Source: Patescibacteria group bacterium
GTDB taxonomy: Bacteria > Patescibacteriota > WWE3 > UBA101185 > UBA10185
Assembly: GCA_018818485.1 (NCBI GenBank)
Contig: JAHIRX010000050.1
Span: 1-9,243 of the forward strand
Reading direction: 5' to 3'
DNA length: 9,243 bases
The stretch's first letter is position 1. Every line of letters starts with the position of its first letter. The notes below the pieces were generated by a model, which saw only the letters and a list, made by a program, of their open reading frames with translations, ran no database searches and had not been told where the DNA came from. This document shows positions 5,300-9,243 of this stretch, piece after piece. The position numbers and the translations under genes are program-made.

Positions 5300-6115
5300 T
5301 TATATATCAGATTCTAATAGTTTCTTAATCTTTGCAATTTTCTTTTCTGTAGCCTCTATTCCATCTTCAATAATTTCTTTTTCTCTAACAAATTTCAAAA
5401 ACCACTCAAAACTTATTTTCGACATAAATTTCTGTTTTGAAATTCGTGGTGTTATTACTACATCAGCCTCTTTACAATTATATTCTGCAATTTTATCTAT
5501 CATGGCTCTATTTGTTGCCAGTAAAATCCTTGCCCTATAAACAAGATCTTCACTTTTTAATGGAAAAAATCCGGTATTTAAGTTAACTGCTATTACAAAG
5601 TCTGCCCCCATTTCCTTAACGGCTCTTACTGGTACTGGTTCGGTTGAAGCCCCATCAATAAGAACCTTTCCTCTTCTTCTTTGAGGATCAAAAAGTATTG
5701 GAACAGAACCACTAGCTCTAATTGCTTTTGCTAGGTTACCTCGCCTAATATAAACATTTTTACCAGTTGTTAAGTCTGTTGCTACAGCGCAAAACTCGGT
5801 ACCCAAGTCTTCAATATTTTTATTCTTTGTTATTTTTCTTAAGTATTTTTCAGCCTTATCACCTTTTAATAGCCCCGACTTTAAGTGAGGGTCAGAAATC
5901 ATTCTTAGAAGGTCTCTATAACCAAATTTAAGAAAAAAATCCTCTAGTTTTCTTGAGTTTCCAAAAGATGAGTATAATCCTCCAACCAAAGAACCTGCAC
6001 TACTACCTGCTATACAATGTATTGGAATGCCTTCCTTTTCTAATGTTTTTATAACTCCAACGTGTGCAAGTCCTCTCCAACCTCCACCGCCCAAAGCCAA
6101 TCCCACTTTTTTCAT
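5300..6115 (-). CDS. Patatin-like phospholipase (RssA-type hydrolase)
   Basis: A 271-residue serine hydrolase with the complete patatin set: oxyanion loop G-G-G-G-W-R-G (residues 9-15), nucleophile elbow G-S-S-A-G with Ser39, and the D-G-A motif with Asp154 completing the Ser-Asp dyad. AHVGV after the oxyanion loop and V-P-I-L-F-D-P / V-L-I-D-G-A are typical of the bacterial RssA/YchK group, presumed cytoplasmic or membrane-associated acyl hydrolases acting on lipids. The start at 6115 is chosen because MKKVGLALGGGG is the usual family start. An ATG three codons upstream (6124) is possible. The longest open frame (from 6217) is unlikely, as it would run into the divergent ROK gene. It is the first gene of a five-gene minus-strand block with gaps of 7, 4, 15 and -4 bases. 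The ATG sits right after a TATAAT, hinting at a leaderless message. Confidence 0.9.
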   Translation of the reverse strand: MKKVGLALGGGGWRGLAHVGVIKTLEKEGIPIHCIAGSSAGSLVGGLYSSFGNSRKLEDFFLKFGYRDLLRMISDPHLKSGLLKGDKAEKYLRKITKNKNIEDLGTEFCAVATDLTTGKNVYIRRGNLAKAIRASGSVPILFDPQRRRGKVLIDGASTEPVPVRAVKEMGADFVIAVNLNTGFFPLKSEDLVYRARILLATNRAMIDKIAEYNCKEADVVITPRISKQKFMSKISFEWFLKFVREKEIIEDGIEATEKKIAKIKKLLESDI

Positions 6116-6122
6116 ATGCCTC

Positions 6123-6135
6123 ATTATATTACAAT
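6123..6135. promoter_or_regulatory. Back-to-back -10 boxes of the divergent patatin and ROK genes
   Basis: The gap between the two divergent genes is only 28 bases (6116-6143). It holds TATAAT on the minus strand (6123-6128) and TACAAT on the plus strand (6130-6135). Expected starts, about 6116 leftward and 6142 rightward, fall on or within three bases of the two ATGs. Neither has a convincing -35, so confidence is limited. Confidence 0.42.
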
Positions 6136-6143
6136 AAAAGAGT

Positions 6144-6977
6144 ATGTATCTAACTGCCGATTTTGGAGCTACTAATACAAGGGTTGCTTCCTCTAATGAT
6201 CTTAAATCTATTCTCAAGATAAAGAAGTTTGAGACATCCCCTGATTTTAATGAACAAGTGAAGATTTTAAATGATACGTTTGAAAAACTATCAAAAGGGG
6301 AGAAGATAGAAGGTATTTGTGTTGGTTCCGCAGGAACTCTCGATCAAAAAGAAAAGAAGTTTTTAAGAACAGTAAATTATGGTGTTAAGGATGGAAAATA
6401 CTTTGATGACTTACTAGATGAGCGTTTTAAAGATATACCCCTATGTGTTGAGAATGACGCATCTCTTGCGGGTCTAGGAGAGGCTGTTTTTGGTGCAGGT
6501 AAAAGCTTTGATACGGTAGCATATCTTACTCTTAGTACTGGTGTGGGTGGTGTGAGAGTTGATAAAAGCAAAGATAAAATTAATTATTTTCCAGCTGAAC
6601 CTGGGCATCACATAATTTTAGAAGATGGAAGACTTCACCAAAGAAGTGGACTTTTTGGATCTATGGAGAGCTATGTTTCTGGAATATCATTTGAAGAGAT
6701 TTTTGGAGTAGACCCAGAGTTTTGTGAAGATGAGGAAGCCTGGGATATTTATGCAAAGCATCTTTCAACTGGGTTACTTAATGTTATTGCGTTGTGGAAT
6801 CCCGAAGTTATTGTCCTTGGAGGAGGAGTTAGTAATCAGTTTGATAGATTTATTGAACCTCTTATGAAATACTTAGGTAAACAAGACTTTTTTAAGATTC
6901 CTGAGATTAAAGAGAGTAAGCTTGGAGATAGAGCTGGAATTTATGGAGGTTTTGTACACTTAAAAAACTGCTTATGA
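6144..6977 (+). CDS. ROK-family sugar kinase (glucokinase-like), lacking zinc cysteines
   Basis: A 277-residue cytoplasmic kinase of the ROK (repressor/ORF/kinase) family without the helix-turn-helix of ROK repressors, so an enzyme. Seen in order: phosphate loop DFGATNTR (6-13), E-N-D-A-S with the sugar-binding Asn104 and catalytic-base Asp105, second phosphate loop S-T-G-V-G-G-V (131-137), the E-P-G-H sugar motif with Glu152 and His155, M-E-S-Y-V-S-G with Glu175, and adenosine motif V-L-G-G-G-V-S (224-230). The usual CxCGxxGCxE zinc site is replaced by RLHQRSGLFGSME, so three of the four zinc ligands are missing and only the His is kept. The substrate is probably glucose or another hexose, N-acetylated sugars being possible. 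The next gene overlaps by ATGA. The leader is nearly absent and the Shine-Dalgarno poor. Confidence 0.87.
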   Translation: MYLTADFGATNTRVASSNDLKSILKIKKFETSPDFNEQVKILNDTFEKLSKGEKIEGICVGSAGTLDQKEKKFLRTVNYGVKDGKYFDDLLDERFKDIPLCVENDASLAGLGEAVFGAGKSFDTVAYLTLSTGVGGVRVDKSKDKINYFPAEPGHHIILEDGRLHQRSGLFGSMESYVSGISFEEIFGVDPEFCEDEEAWDIYAKHLSTGLLNVIALWNPEVIVLGGGVSNQFDRFIEPLMKYLGKQDFFKIPEIKESKLGDRAGIYGGFVHLKNCL

Positions 6978-7405
6978 AATTTGTCATTATATACAAATAC
7001 AAATCTACTGAAAATAAACAAGGGCTTGAAAGAGAACTAGAGCAGCTCTCTACCCTGATTTCTAATATGGATCATCATGAGACCTTTATCTTTGATAAAG
7101 ATGTTAAGAAATGGCAAGAGGTTGATGTTCCAAGAGAACAGGCCTCACCTATTGTGTTTAACGCGTTAAAAGATTGTGATGCTGTTATTGCCTATATCAA
7201 CCACAGCGAACCTTCTGAAGGAATGCACCTTGAGGCAGGTTATGCTAAAGCCCTTGGTAAAAAGATAATACTATGTGTTAAAAAAGGAGAAAATTCTGGA
7301 AGACTGAAACCTATATGTGATTCTTACTTCGAATTTAAGGATTTTGAAGACTTACAGATTCAACTTACTGACTATCTAAATAAAGCTTTTGCTGTATCCC
7401 AGTAA
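6974..7405 (+). CDS. Nucleoside 2-deoxyribosyltransferase-like protein
   Basis: A 143-residue protein matching the nucleoside 2-deoxyribosyltransferase/DNPH1 superfamily in its core: D-C-D-A-V-I-A-Y-I (67-75), then S81-E-G-M-H-L-E87-A-G-Y-A-K-A-L-G-K-K-I-I-L, where Glu87 would be the catalytic nucleophile of the S-x-G-x3-E-x-G-x-A pattern. The length suits the family (about 140-160). The N-terminus (MKFVIIYKYKS) differs from the common Y-x-A-G-P opening, so the substrate pocket may not be that of a base-exchange enzyme; nucleotide N-glycosidase activity or a non-catalytic nucleotide-binding role are alternatives. It starts inside the stop of the ROK kinase gene (ATGA) and is probably translationally coupled to it. 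The 3' end overlaps the convergent glycosidase gene by 34 bases. Confidence 0.75.
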   Translation: MKFVIIYKYKSTENKQGLERELEQLSTLISNMDHHETFIFDKDVKKWQEVDVPREQASPIVFNALKDCDAVIAYINHSEPSEGMHLEAGYAKALGKKIILCVKKGENSGRLKPICDSYFEFKDFEDLQIQLTDYLNKAFAVSQ

Positions 7406-8454
7406 AAAGGATTATTGTTTTGAGTCTTTTCCCAGTACCACCACTCTACTCCCCAAAGATATAGATTTTTAAAGCCTGATTTTTGTGCGTACGTTATGGT
7501 TGATAGAAAATCATTTCTACTCATTGTTTTATTTTTCTCTTCTTCTGAAAGTAGATCGTTTCTACCTGGACCCCAAGGCTCTCCTTGAAGCTCTGTAATA
7601 TAGATTTTATCCATAGGTACACCTACTAGATTTGCCTTTATTTTATAAGTCCAATGACCTAGAGGGTATTGAAAGTATATAAATCTTCCAAAGAATATAT
7701 GCCAAAAGTCATACCAAATCTTTCTATACATTGAAATTCCTAAGTAATCCCCCATATCATATGTTGGTTTCCACACTCCCCCTTCCCCACTGTCTTGAAC
7801 TAAAATAGGTCTTTTATCTAATTTCCTTACTATCTCAATTTCTTTTTCAACAACATACTTTTCAATATCAGGATTTTCACATGTGCCAAATACCCAAAAC
7901 GGTTCGTTTTCTACTTGCCACATCTTTATACTTTGGTAAATTTTAAGCTCTTTTACGGTCTGTTTCACATACTCATATAAGGCTTGCTCTTTAAGATAGT
8001 TACTGCTTAGGTCCTTCCACCACACTGGTTCAAAGCATTCTGGGTATCTTGGTACCTTTCTACCCAAAGTTAGAATAACGTTTAGATCTCTTTTTTCAGC
8101 TTCGTCTAGTTGCCATTTTATATCTTCAAAGTTATAAATATCTTCTTCTTCCTCAATTTCATCCCAGTAGGCAACAAGTCTTATATTTTTTGCTTCAAGA
8201 TCATCTAATGTTTTTAAATAGACTTCTTTCCAATTGAGACCAATTTCTTCTGCATACCTACCGCTAAAGGTAACACCATAATTAATATCATGTTGCACTT
8301 TTGGCCGTAGTATAAAAAACATTATTATTGGAATGGTAATAATAATCAATAGAAGTACTACGAAGATCTTAATTATCTTTAACGAAAAAAATCTTCGAAG
8401 GTATCGTCCAGCCTTAGATAGTTGGTTTTTTATGGTAGGTTCTTTTTGAAACAT
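7372..8454 (-). CDS. Membrane-anchored clan GH-A glycoside hydrolase-like protein
   Basis: A 360-residue protein. A short basic cytoplasmic N-terminus (1-26) leads to one hydrophobic anchor (about 27-49), and the remainder is a TIM-barrel domain facing outward. Clan GH-A marks are visible: N-I-R-L-V-A-Y-W-D-E-I (90-100), the substrate-facing N-I-Y-N-F-E-D-like strand pair, acid/base candidate Glu184 in W-Q-V-E-N-E-P-F, and nucleophile candidate Glu288 in Y-I-T-E-L-Q-G-E-P-W, with L-Y-L-W-G-V-E-W-W at 331-339 closing the barrel. This is the arrangement of retaining cellulases, beta-galactosidases and xylosidases (GH5/GH39/GH42-type); I cannot settle the family. The ATG shares a base with the stop of the GH1 gene (TAATG), and GGGAG (8464-8468) stands nine bases before it. 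Coupling to GH1 suggests the two attack related glycosides on either side of the membrane. Confidence 0.8.
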   Translation of the reverse strand: MFQKEPTIKNQLSKAGRYLRRFFSLKIIKIFVVLLLIIITIPIIMFFILRPKVQHDINYGVTFSGRYAEEIGLNWKEVYLKTLDDLEAKNIRLVAYWDEIEEEEDIYNFEDIKWQLDEAEKRDLNVILTLGRKVPRYPECFEPVWWKDLSSNYLKEQALYEYVKQTVKELKIYQSIKMWQVENEPFWVFGTCENPDIEKYVVEKEIEIVRKLDKRPILVQDSGEGGVWKPTYDMGDYLGISMYRKIWYDFWHIFFGRFIYFQYPLGHWTYKIKANLVGVPMDKIYITELQGEPWGPGRNDLLSEEEKNKTMSRNDFLSTITYAQKSGFKNLYLWGVEWWYWEKTQNNNPFYWDTAKALFR

Positions 8455-9243
8455 TAATAATCGCTCCCAATACTATTATTATTGCAAATTTGTTGGTAGT
8501 AATAAAAGGATTTTCTAGGAACTCTTTTTAGATTATCTTTTCTTTTAATGGCTACTAGTCCAAATCTAGGCCAAAAGCCTTCATGCCATTCAAAATTATC
8601 AATTAATGACCAATGAAAATAACCTTCCAACTGGACCCCTGATTCCATAGCCTCAACACAGGCAATGAGCATAGACTTAATAAATATTTTTCTAAGTTTA
8701 TCTTCAGAATCTGCAAGACCGTTCTCAGTGATATAGATAGGTTTTTTGTATTTTCTAAGATGCAGAAGAACTCTTTTAAGTCCATCAGGGTTTATCCACC
8801 AGTTTAAGTTACTAACAAGACCAGGAGGATTTTGAAACCTCAGGTTTTTTATCTTGTTTGTAAAATAGTAATTAATTCCTAAAACATCACAATTTCTAAT
8901 TAGGGGTGCCAGAAAGAAATCACAATTTAGAAAAAAGAGTAACTTTGCACCAAGTTTATCCCAGGGCCAGGATCTTTCATATGTTTCATACCAGACAATA
9001 TTTTTAACTATCCCGACAGGGTAGTTTTTAACTGATTTTATAGCCCTATACGCTCTATTGTGTGCAGAAATCATATTCAGTTGAACAATAAGAGAAGATA
9101 AATAGTTTTTCTTTTGTGGTGGCCTCGTTCCTATTGTAAAACTCATTAGTGCATATACTTGAGGCTCGTTTATTGTATAAAAGACATCAATTAAATCACC
9201 TAGTTTTTCTGCACATTTTTTAGCGTATCTTGCAAAGAAAAAA
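8454..9243 (-). CDS. GH1 family beta-glycosidase (5' end cut by window edge)
   Basis: The frame stays open from 8454 to the right edge, beyond an internal ATG at 9146. About 262 C-terminal residues of the usual 420-450 are present. At the visible start, FFARYAKKCAEKLGDLIDVF leads into Y-T-I-N-E-P, the GH1 acid/base motif (Glu codon 9165-9167). Later come N-P-D-G-L, the nucleophile motif P-I-Y-I-T-E-N-G (Glu codon 8724-8726), and H-W-S-L-I-D-N-F-E-W, with R-F-G-L-V behind it. The NFEW Glu-Trp, rather than the Ser/Lys set of phospho-glycosidases, argues for unphosphorylated beta-glucosides, galactosides or fucosides. Family knowledge: retaining mechanism, usually cytoplasmic; any signal peptide would be off the edge. 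The membrane-anchored glycosidase gene follows with a one-base overlap. A ROK kinase encoded nearby could phosphorylate the released hexose. Confidence 0.93.
   Translation of the reverse strand, partial: FFFARYAKKCAEKLGDLIDVFYTINEPQVYALMSFTIGTRPPQKKNYLSSLIVQLNMISAHNRAYRAIKSVKNYPVGIVKNIVWYETYERSWPWDKLGAKLLFFLNCDFFLAPLIRNCDVLGINYYFTNKIKNLRFQNPPGLVSNLNWWINPDGLKRVLLHLRKYKKPIYITENGLADSEDKLRKIFIKSMLIACVEAMESGVQLEGYFHWSLIDNFEWHEGFWPRFGLVAIKRKDNLKRVPRKSFYYYQQICNNNSIGSDY
8464..8468 (-). promoter_or_regulatory. Shine-Dalgarno within the GH1 3' end
   Basis: GGGAG, nine bases before the ATG at 8454, is embedded in the last codons of the GH1 gene (Gly-Ser of its C-terminus). It supports reinitiation or coupling at the TAATG junction. 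Confidence 0.6.

Noticed and set aside
6116..6217. 34-codon N-terminal extension of the patatin gene
   Set aside because: It would overlap the first 25 codons of the divergent ROK gene, and the extra residues do not resemble patatin proteins. MKKVGLALGGGG is the usual start.
7157..7170. Perfect 14-bp palindrome tttaacgcgttaaa
   Set aside because: It lies inside the deoxyribosyltransferase coding region (Val-Phe-Asn-Ala-Leu-Lys). About one such palindrome is expected by chance in a window this size, and no promoter is nearby.
8603..8785. Second-frame 60-codon reading within the GH1 gene
   Set aside because: Lies in an alternative frame of conserved GH1 coding sequence, with no independent support.

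Overview
The window is a gene-dense, AT-rich bacterial fragment, probably from a Candidate Phyla Radiation (Patescibacteria, Microgenomates-like) genome. The assignment is inference. It rests on an Elp3-type tRNA modification enzyme beside bacterial lipoprotein, cyclophilin, patatin and ROK-kinase genes, on very short or overlapping gene junctions, on small single-domain or half-length proteins (a six-helix MFS half), and on the DUF5320/DUF134 pair. TGA ends several genes, so UGA is a stop and the UGA=Gly code of Gracilibacteria/Absconditabacteria does not apply. No stretch over about 80 bases lacks a gene, and I saw no tRNA, rRNA, CRISPR array, IS element or phage gene.

Layout from left to right. 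(1) 1-1045, plus: the 3' part of elp3, cut by the left edge and overlapping tail-to-tail with the next gene. (2) 1022-2598, minus: DUF5320 protein, DUF134 helix-turn-helix protein, a small DUF4870/Tic20-like membrane protein and a Cys/Met-rich lipoprotein. In front of DUF5320 lies the clearest regulatory site of the window: a TTGACA/TATAAT promoter with a 14-bp perfect palindrome at the expected start of transcription. (3) 2674-6115, minus: a tight five-gene block transcribed in the order patatin-like hydrolase, half-size MFS protein, UDP-glucuronate decarboxylase-like SDR, membrane-anchored cyclophilin, four-helix membrane protein. (4) 6144-7405, plus: a ROK sugar kinase without the usual zinc cysteines, overlapping by ATGA a nucleoside 2-deoxyribosyltransferase-like gene. 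(5) 7372-9243, minus: a GH1 beta-glycosidase, cut by the right edge, followed by a membrane-anchored clan GH-A glycosidase-like protein.

Together, blocks 4 and 5 suggest glycoside cleavage at or inside the membrane with phosphorylation of the freed sugar. Block 3 looks like a mixed envelope and nucleotide-sugar operon. Block 2 is the best candidate for an undescribed system: a strongly promoted, apparently repressible small-protein module of unknown function, possibly tied to metal or redox state. Neither the function nor the inducing signal can be proved from sequence.
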